Part shown: piece by piece, positions 50,856 through 63,711 of the stretch | How positions within the stretch are numbered: the stretch's first letter is position 1 | Layout: every line of letters begins with the position of its first letter | From: Staphylococcus aureus | GTDB taxonomy: Bacteria > Bacillota > Bacilli > Staphylococcales > Staphylococcaceae | Reading direction: 5' to 3' | DNA: 64,000 nucleotides | NCBI RefSeq assembly: GCF_001027105.1 | Contig: NZ_CP011526.1 | Location: 1,860,001 to 1,924,000 of the forward strand | The notes under the pieces: generated by a model | Databases searched by the model: none | What the model was told of the DNA's origin: nothing | The model's input: only the letters and a program-made list of their open reading frames with translations | Made by a program: the position numbers and the translations under genes

Positions 50856-51983
50856 CTATTCTCTCCTTGTGTCTAATCCTTTTATCATTTCATTCTGAAC
50901 TTCTGCATCCTCTTGATCATAATTAGCATTGATAAAATCTCTTGCTTCTTCCCCAAGAATTTGACCAATGGCCCAATAAGCAGTTGCTCGAATCAACGGT
51001 CTTTCATCTGTTGTTGCAACTTTTTTCAATTCTGGAATTGCATCCACTTCATTAAAATGCGCCAATGCTAAAATAGCATTTCGTTGTATCGGCTTTTTAC
51101 CACGCCAAGCACCTGCAAGGTGACCATATGTTTGTTTGAATTCTTTATTAGACATACGTAGTAAAGGTACTAATCTTGGCTTTAAAATTTCTGGTTCCAA
51201 AATGATGTCATCTTGTTCGGTATTAATACCTCTATTTTTCGGACAAACTTGTTGACACGTATCGCAACCATATAATCTATTCCCAATTTTATAACGATAT
51301 TGGTCAGGCATATAGCCTTTTGTTTGCGTTAAAAAACTAATGCATTTCTGACTATTTAATTGGCCATTTCCAACTAATGCACTTGTTGGACAACGATCAA
51401 CACAAATTGTACAATCACCACAGCTATCTAATAATGGATCATCAGGTTCAAAAGGTATACTGACTAACATTTCACCGAGGTATGTCCATGTTCCTAGTTT
51501 AGGATTGATGACAAAGCCATTACGACCAACAAATCCTAAACCTGCACGTTCTGCTACTGCCCTATCTGATAATACACCCGTATCTACCATAGATTTGATT
51601 TCAACATCTGGAACTTTAGATTCAATAAATGCAGCTAACATGTCTAATCGTTTACGCATAATTGTATGATAATCTTGACCCCACGATGCTCTAGCAAATA
51701 AGCCTCTGCGATCACCTCTAACACTCTTAGGTGCACCTTTCAGTTTGTTAGGATAACCAACTGCAATTGCTATGATTGACCTTGCTGTTGGTAAGGATAA
51801 TTTAGGCTCCGTTCGTAAAGCAATATCAGATTCTTCAAATCCTGAGGCATAACCATTTGCATGATATGCTTCTAGCTTTTGCTTCAATTCATCAAAGGGA
51901 TCGGCAGTAGTAAATCCAATACTGTCGATACCAATTGTATATGCATAGTCAATGATATCTTGCTTTAATTGCTTTGTATCCAA
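50856..51983 (-). CDS. queG: Epoxyqueuosine reductase QueG
   Basis: A 375-residue cobalamin-dependent enzyme for the last step of queuosine synthesis on tRNA. Two 4Fe-4S motifs are visible, CGDCTICVDRCPT and CDTCQQVCPKN, and a C-terminal HEAT-like repeat part (ALAHFNEVDAIPELKK) follows. I prefer the TTG at 51983, which sits seven nt after GGGGGG; an ATG at 51998 overlaps that ribosome site. Followed by trmL in the same operon. Confidence 0.92.
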   Translation of the reverse strand: MDTKQLKQDIIDYAYTIGIDSIGFTTADPFDELKQKLEAYHANGYASGFEESDIALRTEPKLSLPTARSIIAIAVGYPNKLKGAPKSVRGDRRGLFARASWGQDYHTIMRKRLDMLAAFIESKVPDVEIKSMVDTGVLSDRAVAERAGLGFVGRNGFVINPKLGTWTYLGEMLVSIPFEPDDPLLDSCGDCTICVDRCPTSALVGNGQLNSQKCISFLTQTKGYMPDQYRYKIGNRLYGCDTCQQVCPKNRGINTEQDDIILEPEILKPRLVPLLRMSNKEFKQTYGHLAGAWRGKKPIQRNAILALAHFNEVDAIPELKKVATTDERPLIRATAYWAIGQILGEEARDFINANYDQEDAEVQNEMIKGLDTRRE

Positions 51984-52072
51984 TCGTATGCCCCCCATAA
52001 AATAATACTATGTTATTTTAACACAACCATTATTCATATTGAGGTTTCATTTCACATAATTTTAATAATAAA

Positions 52073-52123
52073 AAGCTTGAATATATGATATAACTTTGTG
52101 GTGCGTATCATATATTCAAGCTT
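52073..52123 (-). terminator. Terminator of glnPH-glnQ
   Basis: A perfect 18-bp stem AAGCTTGAATATATGATA / TATCATATATTCAAGCTT with TTTT after it on the minus strand, 10 nt after the glnQ stop. Confidence 0.93.
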
Positions 52124-52133
52124 CGTTAGGTTG

Positions 52134-52862
52134 TTATAATACTCTTGCTAAGAAATTTTGTGTTCTTTCATGTTGCGGTTGTTCAAATATTTCGACTGGT
52201 GTGCCTGACTCTACGACAACGCCATCTGCCATAAATATGACTTTGTCACTTACATCTTTGGCAAATCCCATTTCATGTGTCACAACCACCATGGTCATAC
52301 CTTCTTTGGCTAGGTCTTTCATTACTTTTAATACATCACCAACTACCTCAGGATCTAATGCTGAAGTTGGTTCATCGAATAAAATAACATCTGGATGCAT
52401 TGCTAAAGCTCTTGCAATTGCTACCCTTTGTTTTTGACCACCTGATAATTGATTCGGATATACATCTGCTTTTTCTTTTAATCCCACTTTATCTAATAAC
52501 GACAATGCTTCCTTATGTAATTCATCGTTATTATCTTTCTTTAATAATTTAGGAGCTAAAATAATATTATCGACAACTTTTTTATGTGGAAATAGGTTGA
52601 AGTTTTGAAATACCATACCCATTTTTTGACGTAGTTTATCTACTTGTGTCCCTTTTTCCGTTAAGTCATTGCCTTCAAAAATCACTTGACCTTTAGTAGG
52701 TACTTCTAATAAATTCATACATCTTAACAATGTACTTTTACCACTACCAGATGGACCTATTATTGCTACTACTTCCCCTTGATTGATTTCAAGATTGATA
52801 TCTTTTAAAACTTCATTATCTCCAAAAACTTTATTAAGATTGTTTATTTTAATCACTGGCAT
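52134..52862 (-). CDS. glnQ: Polar amino acid ABC transporter ATPase (GlnQ-type)
   Basis: A 242-residue ATPase. Walker A is [10 protein letters not shown], the signature is [15 protein letters not shown], Walker B is [13 protein letters not shown] and the switch His is in VVTHEMGF. It is the energiser for the fused receptor/permease encoded just upstream, which overlaps it by 14 nt. The family imports glutamine or other polar amino acids. Confidence 0.94.
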   Translation of the reverse strand: MPVIKINNLNKVFGDNEVLKDINLEINQGEVVAIIGPSGSGKSTLLRCMNLLEVPTKGQVIFEGNDLTEKGTQVDKLRQKMGMVFQNFNLFPHKKVVDNIILAPKLLKKDNNDELHKEALSLLDKVGLKEKADVYPNQLSGGQKQRVAIARALAMHPDVILFDEPTSALDPEVVGDVLKVMKDLAKEGMTMVVVTHEMGFAKDVSDKVIFMADGVVVESGTPVEIFEQPQHERTQNFLARVL

Positions 52863-54306
52863 TCAATCTCCCTTCAATCATGTTCATAATGCGTGTAAGT
52901 ACAAATGTTAAGACAAAGTATAATGCTGCTGCCACTATTAATGGTGTGAATGGGTCAAATGAAATACCTTGAACCACTTGTGCATTAAACATAATTTCGC
53001 CAACTCCAATTGTTGACACAATAGATGATTCTTTAATTAAAGTGACAAATTCATTACCTAAAGCTGGTAAAATATTTTTAATTGCTTGTGGCATAATTAC
53101 ACTTTTCATCGTTTGTCTATAATTCAAACCTAGACTACGTGCGGCTTCCATTTGGCCTTTATCAACAGCATTTATACCTGCACGAATAATTTCAGCAATG
53201 TAAGCTGAGGAATTAATAACTAATGCAATTGTTCCACAAACAAGAGCTGAAATGTCTAGTCCTAATGCAGCAGTTATACCAAAGAATACGATAAATACTT
53301 GAACTAACATTGGTGTTCCTCTTAATATTTCGATATAGATAGAAGCAATCCATGAAATAATTTTTATTTTACTTAATTTCATTAACGCAACGAATGCACC
53401 TAAAATAGAACCTAATGCAACACCGATAAGTGAAATTAATATTGTAATCTTAATTCCTTTCAAGAAAAAACTACCATACTTAGAAATAAAACCACTGTCA
53501 TCATTCATCGCATTTGCAGCATTAGTCATATATTTATCGATTAATCCTTTATCTTTAACCTCCTTAATCGTTTTATTAATTTGTGACAATAATTTTGGTG
53601 AATCTTTTGGCACTGCTATCACTGTATCTTTTTCTTCTTCATTAAATTTCACATTGGAAATTCCTAATTTAGGATTTTGTTTTAAATATGCTTCTGCTAC
53701 AGGTTTTTCAACTACAGCACCTTCAACCTTTCCACTTTTCAATGCTAATATAACGTCTGGTAAACGGCTTAATGAAGTAATAGATGCATTTTCAATTTCG
53801 GTTTGAGCGATTTTTTCTTGTTCAGTTCCCTTTTGTGCCCCTACTTTTTTATTATTAAAGTCTTTGATATCTTTATATTCATTAACTTTATCTTTCTTTA
53901 CAAGCATGATATTTTTAGTCATCATATATGAATCTGAAAAATCAACTTGCTTCTTACGTTCAGGCGTTGAAGTCATTCCGGAAATAATAATATCAATTTT
54001 TCCAGTTTTAAGAGCTCCTAACAAACTATCAAATGACATATTGACGATTTTTAATTTTAAATTATTATCTTTCGCAATTTTTTTAGCTAAATCAATATCT
54101 ACACCTGCATACTCAGTCTTACCATTAACTGTATGCTCAAATTCCATTGGTGCATAATCTGCAGAAAGACCCACTCTAAGTTCACCGCGTTCTTTAATCT
54201 TCTCCCATGTTTGATCTTGTTCAGCATGTGCTGTGGGATTGATATACACCATAGCACTGCTAATTAACAACCCTAATACTAATATAAACCTAATTAAACA
54301 CTTCAT
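52849..54306 (-). CDS. glnP: Fused solute-binding and permease protein for glutamine-type amino acids
   Basis: A 485-residue two-part protein. A signal sequence (residues 1-28) is followed by a periplasmic-type binding domain (about 40-260, with [13 protein letters not shown] and [10 protein letters not shown]), then a permease domain with transmembrane segments from about 280 and the EAA-type loop [24 protein letters not shown]. Such fusions tether the receptor to the channel. The substrate is probably glutamine or glutamate, not proven. Operon with glnQ. Confidence 0.92.
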   Translation of the reverse strand: MKCLIRFILVLGLLISSAMVYINPTAHAEQDQTWEKIKERGELRVGLSADYAPMEFEHTVNGKTEYAGVDIDLAKKIAKDNNLKLKIVNMSFDSLLGALKTGKIDIIISGMTSTPERKKQVDFSDSYMMTKNIMLVKKDKVNEYKDIKDFNNKKVGAQKGTEQEKIAQTEIENASITSLSRLPDVILALKSGKVEGAVVEKPVAEAYLKQNPKLGISNVKFNEEEKDTVIAVPKDSPKLLSQINKTIKEVKDKGLIDKYMTNAANAMNDDSGFISKYGSFFLKGIKITILISLIGVALGSILGAFVALMKLSKIKIISWIASIYIEILRGTPMLVQVFIVFFGITAALGLDISALVCGTIALVINSSAYIAEIIRAGINAVDKGQMEAARSLGLNYRQTMKSVIMPQAIKNILPALGNEFVTLIKESSIVSTIGVGEIMFNAQVVQGISFDPFTPLIVAAALYFVLTFVLTRIMNMIEGRLNASD

Positions 54307-54483
54307 TTATACAGCCCTCCCTAATTAATATTCATAATTATACATATTAATACATTTTGATGCAATAGTGTTTTATAAATGTATTTTTATCAATATAAAG
54401 AAAAGCTTCTTTTTAAAAGACTGTACATAAAAAATCCGCTATTATACGTGAACAAATCTCACATTTTAAAATCAATCAAAAAA

Positions 54484-54523
54484 GCGCTACTATCAATATC
54501 TTATTGACAGTAACGCCTATATT
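54484..54523 (-). terminator. Terminator after the PfoR-like gene
   Basis: Arms GCGCTACTATCAATA / ATTGACAGTAACGC (imperfect) about 40 nt after the gene at 54564, with TTTTTT on the minus strand. Confidence 0.7.
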
Positions 54524-54563
54524 TATCATATATTAAAACTTATTCTTGTCATCAAGCTATAAA

Positions 54564-55625
54564 TTATTGTTTTGGAACTTCAAATTTATAAATATCATTA
54601 GAATATATAGGAATGAATTTTTTACACAATTCATGAACAATAAATGCCGATACAAATGGTATGACAAAATAACCAAGTGCTAATAAAATAATATTCATTG
54701 TTGGATCACCTGACATTCGGTTAAATGCATTTATTGGGCCAACTAATCCTGTATATCCAAATCCAGCAGACAATGGTGTTCCTTTAACCTGAAGAACGTA
54801 AGCAATGATTCCAGTAATTATTCCATTTATAGTCAATGGTATCGAAATAATTAAATTTTTCAAGTAAACTGGGATCATCATTTTTGCAGCTCCTATGAGT
54901 AAAACTGCATTTACACCAATAGAATTGACACGCAATGAGCCAAATAAGAAAGTAACACAGGCAGCCACTATACCTAGGTTTGCTGCTCCACTTCCTAGTC
55001 CGTTTAAACTAATCGCAGTTGCAATCGCTACTAACGATATTGGTGTTACCATTAATAATGAAAATGCCACACTAATAAGTATAGACATTAACAACGGATT
55101 TAAGTCTGTAAAAGAATGAATTACATTTCCAATTGCTTGAGTAATTTTTCGAATGTAAGGTAATGTGATTAGACCGATACCCCCACTAACGATAGGTACT
55201 AAAACTGGTAATATAATTAATTCAAAAGATCCAAGTTTGTTTTGTAATACCATATATATAAGACATGCAATAATAACAACCAAACTCGTATTTATAATGT
55301 CACCTATACCTTTTAACATAAAACTATTATTGCTATATACAACAGCACCTGAACCAATCATAGCTGATGTACCTACTATAGCAGCACCTGCACCATTAAA
55401 TTTAAATTGATGAGCAGCTAAAACCCCAATAATAAATGCCATAAATGATTGAATTAGTATCACTAACTGATACGTTAATTCTAAAATTTCATTACCACTT
55501 TTAAATATTTTTAATACTTCACCTAATAAAGCATTCGGAACAAGTGCAATAACAACACCAGCACCAATAGAATTTAAAATCTTACTGAAAAACTGTTTAT
55601 TATCAGCATTATTTGCGTTACTCAT
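54564..55625 (-). CDS. PTS IIC-like membrane protein (PfoR family)
   Basis: A 353-residue membrane protein with about ten hydrophobic segments. It belongs to the EIIC-like group known from PfoR of Clostridium perfringens, named as a regulator but built like a sugar PTS permease. Typical loops are visible: a GSGAVVYSNNS segment and FGYTGLVGPINAFNRMSG. No EIIA or EIIB partner is nearby, so transport by phosphorylation is unproven. The start follows TTGGAGGTCGTTT. Sits alone upstream of the IS1181 element. Confidence 0.78.
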   Translation of the reverse strand: MSNANNADNKQFFSKILNSIGAGVVIALVPNALLGEVLKIFKSGNEILELTYQLVILIQSFMAFIIGVLAAHQFKFNGAGAAIVGTSAMIGSGAVVYSNNSFMLKGIGDIINTSLVVIIACLIYMVLQNKLGSFELIILPVLVPIVSGGIGLITLPYIRKITQAIGNVIHSFTDLNPLLMSILISVAFSLLMVTPISLVAIATAISLNGLGSGAANLGIVAACVTFLFGSLRVNSIGVNAVLLIGAAKMMIPVYLKNLIISIPLTINGIITGIIAYVLQVKGTPLSAGFGYTGLVGPINAFNRMSGDPTMNIILLALGYFVIPFVSAFIVHELCKKFIPIYSNDIYKFEVPKQ

Positions 55626-55990
55626 AAACGACCTCCAATTTGAACATTAAACTCATCATATTATAGAAAATTAACTTTAACAATGATTAGTTGGCTAATT
55701 TAATCTAAATATAACAATCCACAAATTGAATAAAGCAAATTTAAACAATCTACTCACTAATCAATGTCATGTTAATTTTAAAATACTACTAATTACATCC
55801 TGTGACTAATAATGTAATAAATTGTAAATATTAAAATAGCCATATTACTATTAAGATAGATAAATTGAATCGACTTGGTATAAAGCACAATAAAATAGCA
55901 CTTTTACAAATATATTATTAGAAAAGTTGAAACAAATATATAACCCCAGATAATATAATCATTATCATTAATGTAATACCAAAAAAAGAA
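55626..55990. other. AT-rich intergenic stretch
   Basis: Promoter region of the PfoR-like gene (minus strand). Nothing else that I can support; it ends at the IS1181 target duplication. Confidence 0.5.
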
Positions 55991-55998
55991 GTTAAACA

Positions 55999-57510
55999 GG
56001 TTCTTCATCTTTTATGGTGGGAAGGTAAAACTTCCTGCTTTTTTTAATACACAAAAAGCGCAATTGCCTCTATAATTTAAAGTGACCAAACCCAAACTAA
56101 AGGAGACAAGTGCGCCTATGTGTAATGATACCTTAGAATTACTAAGAATAAAAGATGAAAATATAAAATATATAAACCAAGAAATTGACGTCATTATCAA
56201 AGGAAAAAAGCAACAGTGGTTAATGCTGTACTAACGTATAAGCCTTCGGCCTGTTATTGTTGTGGAGTTAAAAATGAAGGACAAATTCATAAACATGGTA
56301 AGCGTGTTTCTCGTATTACTTTACTTAAAACTCAAGGGTATAACACATACCTCAACTTAGCTAAACAACGTTTTAAATGCTTAGAATGCAATGGCACTTT
56401 TACTGCTAAAACGTCAATTGTTGATGAGTCGTGTTTTATCTCAAGATGTGTTACTCAAAAAGTTATAGAAGAAGCTACTAAAGTTAAAACAGAGATTGAT
56501 ACTGCAGAAGATAACTGTATCTCTCCATCTACTGTAAGTCGTATTAGAACTAAAGCGGCTAATTCATTACGAATTAAACCCTTTAATTGTTTGCCAGAAC
56601 ACATCGCTATGGATGAATTTAAAAGCGTTAAAAATGTAACTGGATCAATGAGTTTCATTTTTATAGATAATGATACTCATGATGTTATAGATATTTTAGA
56701 AAATAGAACTACAAGATTCTTGCGTGCCTATTTCGAGCGATTCGATTTAAAAAATCGACAACAAGTTAAGACGGTTACTATTGACATGTATGAACCCTAT
56801 GTCCGATTATTTCGCGACCTATTTCCTAATGCAGCTATTATTTTTGACAGATTCCATATCGTTCAACATTTAAATAGAGAACTTAATAAGTATCGTGTAC
56901 AAGTTATGAATGAATACCGTAATAAAAAAGGACCTGATTATACAATTTTTAAGAATAACTGGAAAGTCCTATTGATGGATACTAGTAAAACCATATTTAG
57001 TAAATACAGATGGAATAAATCTTTTAAGGCTTATAAACGCTCATCTGACATTGTAGAATTCATGCTTTCAAAAGACGATATACTACGACACTCCTACGAA
57101 CTTGTCCAAGGATTACGAAAAGACCTAAGGTTATGTAATTGGCCTAAATTTATTAATCGTTTAAATTCAGTTAGTAAAAAGTCTGTGAGTAAGGGTGTAT
57201 GGAAAGTGGTTAAATATTATAGAAAACATCAAAGGATGTTAAGAAATACAATTTATTACCCAGCATTTAATAATGGTGCTATAGAAGGAATTAATAATAA
57301 GATAAAATTAATCAAGTGAATTTCTTTTGGTTACAGAAATTTCAACAACTTTAAAGCACGTATAATGATGATTTTCAGCTTGTACAAAGGAGAAAAAAAG
57401 AAGACAACCAAGCCCAATAATGGACTGGCCGCCTAATAATAAAAACTCTAAAAGTTGTATTTTAAAAATAGTTCTTTAAATTATATACCCACCACATTTG
57501 GTGGAGAACC
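55999..57510. mobile_element. Insertion sequence IS1181 (ISL3 family)
   Basis: Length is exactly 1,512 bp, the size I remember for IS1181. The left end begins GGTTCTTCATCTTTTATGGT, the right end (reverse complement) GGTTCTCCACCAAATGTGGT; 16 of 22 terminal bases match. The flanking 8 bp, GTTAAACA, is repeated directly at 55991-55998 and 57511-57518, the 8-bp target duplication typical of ISL3 elements. The contained transposase is inactivated. Confidence 0.93.
56118..57436 (+). pseudogene. Broken IS1181 transposase
   Basis: Start ATG at 56118 after AAAGGAGACAAG. Two lesions: at about 56204-56209 an A-run has six bases where seven keep the frame (KGKKATVV... expected), and at 57317 an in-frame TGA replaces an Arg codon before ISFGYRNFNNFKARIMM. 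Corrected, the protein would be 439 residues: N-terminal zinc ribbon (CYCCG ... CLEC), helix-turn-helix, and the ISL3 catalytic core (AMDEFKS, TIDMYEPY, FDRFHIVQH, NGAIEGINN). Not expected to be active alone; another copy in the genome could move it. Confidence 0.9.
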
Positions 57511-57634
57511 GTTAAACAATGCATAGTTGCTTAACTTCCAATATTGAACTCATCATTACAATTTGACATAGAGTCTATTAAAGCGTGTGCCATTTGAGTC
57601 CACTTTTATTTGTATTGTATAGAGAGAAATAAAA

Positions 57635-57659
57635 AGAAACCTTGTTTTACAAGGTTTCT
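57635..57659 (-). terminator. Terminator of the rRNA-tRNA operon
   Basis: A perfect 10-bp stem AGAAACCTTG / CAAGGTTTCT with five T after it on the minus strand, 34 nt past the last tRNA gene. Confidence 0.9.
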
Positions 57660-57692
57660 AATACGTTATGTTATGTAAATAACAGTTAATTA

Positions 57693-57776
57693 TACCGGTG
57701 GTCGGGGTCGAACCGACACTCCACAAGTGGAACGGGATTTTGAGTCCCGCGCGTCTGCCAATTCCGCCACACCGGC
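57693..57776 (-). tRNA. tRNA-Leu(CAA)
   Basis: Anticodon CAA, long variable arm, discriminator A. Last gene of the operon. Confidence 0.95.
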
Positions 57777-57814
57777 TTAATGGTAAACAAAAAACTTCCC
57801 TTTGGAAGCAATTA

Positions 57815-57889
57815 TGGAGCGGAAGATAGGATTTACACCTATACCTCGTTCCGGGAAGGAACGTGTTCTAAAAGTTGAACTACTCCCGC
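57815..57889 (-). tRNA. Atypical tRNA-Gly(TCC), cell-wall type, copy 1
   Basis: Anticodon TCC in loop CTTCCCG. T-loop reads TGTAAAT where TTCGAAT is normal, and the D-loop (AACTTTTAGA) lacks the GG pair. Such tRNAs are known in S. aureus to be charged with glycine but to avoid EF-Tu, serving FemXAB pentaglycine synthesis. CCA encoded. Confidence 0.93.
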
Positions 57890-57902
57890 AAATATTAAAT
57901 TA

Positions 57903-57977
57903 TGGAGCGGAAGATAGGATTTACACCTATACCTCATTCCAGGAAGGAATGTATTCTAAGAGTTGAAATACTCCCGC
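57903..57977 (-). tRNA. Atypical tRNA-Gly(TCC), cell-wall type, copy 2
   Basis: As copy 1 but with several paired changes in D- and anticodon stems (ATACATTCC, GGAATG) and T-loop TGTAAAT. The paired changes suggest it remains functional. Confidence 0.92.
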
Positions 57978-57992
57978 ATTATTATTAAATTA

Positions 57993-58067
57993 TGGAGCGG
58001 AAGATAGGATTTGCACCTATACCTCGTTCCGGGAAGGAACGTGTTCTAAAAGTTGAACTACTCCCGC
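57993..58067 (-). tRNA. Atypical tRNA-Gly(TCC), cell-wall type, copy 3
   Basis: Identical to copy 1 except the T-loop is TGCAAAT. CCA encoded. Confidence 0.93.
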
Positions 58068-58074
58068 ATAAACC

Positions 58075-58148
<74 letters not shown>

Positions 58149-58153
58149 AATAA

Positions 58154-58225
58154 CTGGGCTAGCTGGATTCGAACCAACGAGTGACGGAGTCAAAGTCCGT
58201 TGCCTTACCGCTTGGCTATAGCCCA
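58154..58225 (-). tRNA. tRNA-Gln(TTG)
   Basis: Anticodon TTG, acceptor TGGGCTA/TAGCCCA, discriminator G. Confidence 0.96.
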
Positions 58226-58236
58226 TTAATAATAAG

Positions 58237-58310
58237 GGCGGCTGAAGGGGATCGAACCCTCGAATGTCGGAACCACAATCCGATGTGTTAACCACTTCAC
58301 CACAGCCGCC
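58237..58310 (-). tRNA. tRNA-His(GTG)
   Basis: Second copy; differs from the one at 23495 by one base in the acceptor stem and by lacking the encoded CCA. Confidence 0.96.
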
Positions 58311-58311
58311 A

Positions 58312-58385
58312 TGGCAGGGGCAGTAGGAATCGAACCCACACCAAAGGTTTTGGAGACCTCTATTCTACCGTTGAACTATGCCCCT
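58312..58385 (-). tRNA. tRNA-Trp(CCA)
   Basis: Anticodon CCA, acceptor AGGGGCA/TGCCCCT, 3' CCA encoded. Confidence 0.96.
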
Positions 58386-58400
58386 ATTAAAAATAATAAA

Positions 58401-58481
58401 TGGAGGGGGGCAGATTCGAACTGCCGAACCCGAAGGAGCGGATTTACAGTCCGCCGCGTTTAGCCACTTCGCTACCCCTCC
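58401..58481 (-). tRNA. tRNA-Tyr(GTA)
   Basis: Anticodon GTA, long variable arm, acceptor GGAGGGG/CCCCTCC. Confidence 0.96.
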
Positions 58482-58486
58482 ATAAA

Positions 58487-58562
<76 letters not shown>

Positions 58563-58569
58563 TAAGAAA

Positions 58570-58642
58570 TGGTTCAGGACAGAGTCGAACTGCCGACACA
58601 TGGAGCTTCAATCCATTGCTCTACCAACTGAGCTACTGAACC
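58570..58642 (-). tRNA. tRNA-Phe(GAA)
   Basis: Anticodon GAA; matches the copy at 23584. Confidence 0.97.
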
Positions 58643-58660
58643 ATAATAAAAATGTAATGA

Positions 58661-58736
58661 TGGCGGTCTCGACGGGAATCGAACCCGCGATCTCCTGCGT
58701 GACAGGCAGGCGTGTTAACCGCTACACTACGAGACC
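58661..58736 (-). tRNA. tRNA-Asp(GTC)
   Basis: Anticodon GTC, CCA encoded; part of a Phe-Asp-fMet order also seen in the first cluster. Confidence 0.97.
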
Positions 58737-58745
58737 TATAAAATA

Positions 58746-58819
<74 letters not shown>

Positions 58820-58833
58820 ATAATAAAAAATAA

Positions 58834-58926
58834 TGGCGGAGGAAGAGGGATTCGAACCCCCGCGGCCCGTTAAGGCCCTGTCGGTTTTCAAGACCGATCC
58901 CTTCAGCCGGACTTGGGTATTCCTCC
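58834..58926 (-). tRNA. tRNA-Ser(TGA)
   Basis: Anticodon TGA, long variable arm, CCA encoded. Confidence 0.96.
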
Positions 58927-58964
58927 ATTATTATAGGTAAATCGCTATTAATTATAAAATTAAA

Positions 58965-59040
58965 TGGCGGTCTCGACGGGAATCGAACCCGCGATCTCCT
59001 GCGTGACAGGCAGGCGTGTTAACCGCTACACTACGAGACC
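58965..59040 (-). tRNA. tRNA-Asp(GTC)
   Basis: Third copy in the window, CCA encoded. Confidence 0.97.
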
Positions 59041-59050
59041 ATTAGTAAAA

Positions 59051-59140
59051 CGGAGGAAGAGGGATTCGAACCCCCGCGAGCCGTTAAGCCCCTGTCGGTT
59101 TTCAAGACCGATCCCTTCAGCCGGACTTGGGTATTCCTCC
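59051..59140 (-). tRNA. tRNA-Ser(TGA)
   Basis: Second TGA copy. It differs in the variable arm and has no encoded CCA. Confidence 0.96.
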
Positions 59141-59149
59141 AAAATTATA

Positions 59150-59223
59150 TGGACCTTGCAGGACTCGAACCTGCGACCGAACGGTTATGAGCCGTTAGCT
59201 CTAACCAACTGAGCTAAAGGTCC
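59150..59223 (-). tRNA. tRNA-Ile2(CAT), lysidine type
   Basis: Anticodon CAT but body GGACCTTTAGCTCAGTTGGT, which matches Bacillus tRNA-Ile2 whose C34 becomes lysidine to read AUA. A true elongator Met tRNA follows, supporting this. Confidence 0.85.
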
Positions 59224-59251
59224 TAAATATAATTTTACAACTAATAAATAG

Positions 59252-59325
59252 TGGCGGTGGAGGGGATCGAACCCCCGACCTCACGGGTATGAACCGTACG
59301 CTCTAGCCAGCTGAGCTACACCGCC
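59252..59325 (-). tRNA. Elongator tRNA-Met(CAT)
   Basis: Anticodon CAT, acceptor GGCGGTG/CACCGCC, standard pairing at position 1-72. Confidence 0.93.
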
Positions 59326-59346
59326 TTATATAGTTTGTAAATAATA

Positions 59347-59422
59347 TGGTGGAGACTAGCGGGATCGAACCGCTGACCTCCTGCGTGCAAAGCAGGCGCT
59401 CTCCCAGCTGAGCTAAGCCCCC
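59347..59422 (-). tRNA. tRNA-Ala(TGC)
   Basis: Anticodon TGC; same as the spacer copy at 63460. CCA encoded. Confidence 0.96.
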
Positions 59423-59439
59423 ATAATAATTACAGTATA

Positions 59440-59513
59440 TCGGGAAGACAGGATTCGAACCTGCGACCCCTTGGTCCCAAACCAAGTGCTCTACCAAGCT
59501 GAGCTACTTCCCG
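59440..59513 (-). tRNA. tRNA-Pro(TGG)
   Basis: Anticodon TGG, acceptor CGGGAAG/CTTCCCG. Confidence 0.96.
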
Positions 59514-59522
59514 TATAATTAA

Positions 59523-59596
59523 CGCGCCCGATAGGAGTCGAACCCATAACCTCTTGATCCGTAGTCAAACGCTCTATCCAATTGAGCTACGGGCGC
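59523..59596 (-). tRNA. tRNA-Arg(ACG)
   Basis: Anticodon ACG (A34 becomes inosine), acceptor GCGCCCG/CGGGCGC. Confidence 0.96.
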
Positions 59597-59614
59597 ATAT
59601 GTTTTTATTGAAAA

Positions 59615-59703
59615 TGGTGCCGAGGACCGGAATCGAACCGGTACGGTGATCACTCACCGCAGGATTTTAAGTCCTGTGCGTCTGCCAGTTCCGCCACCCC
59701 GGC
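59615..59703 (-). tRNA. tRNA-Leu(TAA)
   Basis: Anticodon TAA, long variable arm, CCA encoded. Confidence 0.96.
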
Positions 59704-59713
59704 ACTATAAAAA

Positions 59714-59788
59714 TGGAGCAGAAGACGGGATTCGAACCCGCGACCCCAACCTTGGCAAGGTTGTATTCTACCGCTGAACTACTTCTGC
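59714..59788 (-). tRNA. tRNA-Gly(GCC)
   Basis: Anticodon GCC with canonical T-loop (GGTTCGAATCC), translation type. CCA encoded. Confidence 0.96.
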
Positions 59789-59791
59789 ATA

Positions 59792-59873
59792 TGCGGGTGA
59801 AGGGAGTCGAACCCCCACGCCGTAAGGCGCTAGATCCTAAGTCTAGTGCGTCTGCCAATTCCGCCACACCCGC
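59792..59873 (-). tRNA. tRNA-Leu(TAG)
   Basis: Anticodon TAG, long variable arm, no encoded CCA. Confidence 0.96.
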
Positions 59874-59876
59874 AAA

Positions 59877-59952
59877 TGGTGAGCCATAGAGGATTCGAAC
59901 CTCTGACCCTCTGATTAAAAGTCAGATGCTCTACCAACTGAGCTAATGGCTC
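59877..59952 (-). tRNA. tRNA-Lys(TTT)
   Basis: Anticodon TTT, acceptor GAGCCAT/ATGGCTC, CCA encoded. Confidence 0.96.
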
Positions 59953-59957
59953 TTCCA

Positions 59958-60033
<76 letters not shown>

Positions 60034-60049
60034 AATATGTAAGAATAAA

Positions 60050-60125
60050 TGGTGGAGAATGACGGGTTCGAACCGCCGACCCTCTGCTTGTAAGGCAGAT
60101 GCTCTCCCAGCTGAGCTAATTCTCC
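60050..60125 (-). tRNA. tRNA-Val(TAC)
   Basis: Anticodon TAC, CCA encoded; first tRNA after 5S rRNA. Confidence 0.96.
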
Positions 60126-60136
60126 GATTTAAAACT

Positions 60137-60251
60137 GCCTGGCAACGTTCTACTCTAGCGGAACGTAAGTTCGACTACCATCGACGCTAAGGAGCTTAAC
60201 TTCTGTGTTCGGCATGGGAACAGGTGTGACCTCCTTGCTATAGTCACCAGA
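60137..60251 (-). rRNA. 5S ribosomal RNA
   Basis: About 115 nt, beginning TCTGGTGACTATAGCAAGG and ending CGTTGCCAGGC on the minus strand, 75 nt after the 23S end. Terminal stem TCTGG/CCAGGC pairs as expected. Confidence 0.96.
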
Positions 60252-60325
60252 CATATGAATGTAATTTATACATTCAAAACTAGATAGTAAGTAAAAGTGA
60301 TTTTGCTTCGCAAAACATTTATTTT

Positions 60326-63246
<2,921 letters not shown>

Positions 63247-63459
63247 TATGTTTCCACCATTTTTATAAGTCAAACGTTAACATGAAGTTACGTTCTTTTA
63301 TAAAAAGATTTAAACGCGTTATTAATCTTGTGAGTGTTCTTTCGAACACTAGCGATTATTTCTTATGAATTCAAGCTTATTTAAAACTCTTTATTCACTC
63401 GGTTTTGCTTGGTAAAATCTATATTTTACTTACTTATCTAGTTTTCAATGTACAAATAA

Positions 63460-63535
63460 TGGTGGAGACTAGCGGGATCGAACCGCTGACCTCCTGCGTG
63501 CAAAGCAGGCGCTCTCCCAGCTGAGCTAAGCCCCC
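63460..63535 (-). tRNA. tRNA-Ala(TGC), 16S-23S spacer
   Basis: Anticodon TGC, CCA encoded. The 213 nt between it and 23S contain spacer sequence for RNase III processing; nothing else seen. Confidence 0.96.
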
Positions 63536-63553
63536 AAATAGGTATTAAATTAA

Positions 63554-63630
<77 letters not shown>

Positions 63631-63711
63631 ATTAATTTGAATGAACAAACATTCAAAACTGAATACAATATGTCACGTTATTCCGCATCTTCTGAAGAAG
63701 ATGTTCCGAAT

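Noticed and set aside
52016..55990. T-box or riboswitch upstream of the amino-acid transporter
   Set aside because: The leader before glnP is short and lacks T-box or riboswitch landmarks.
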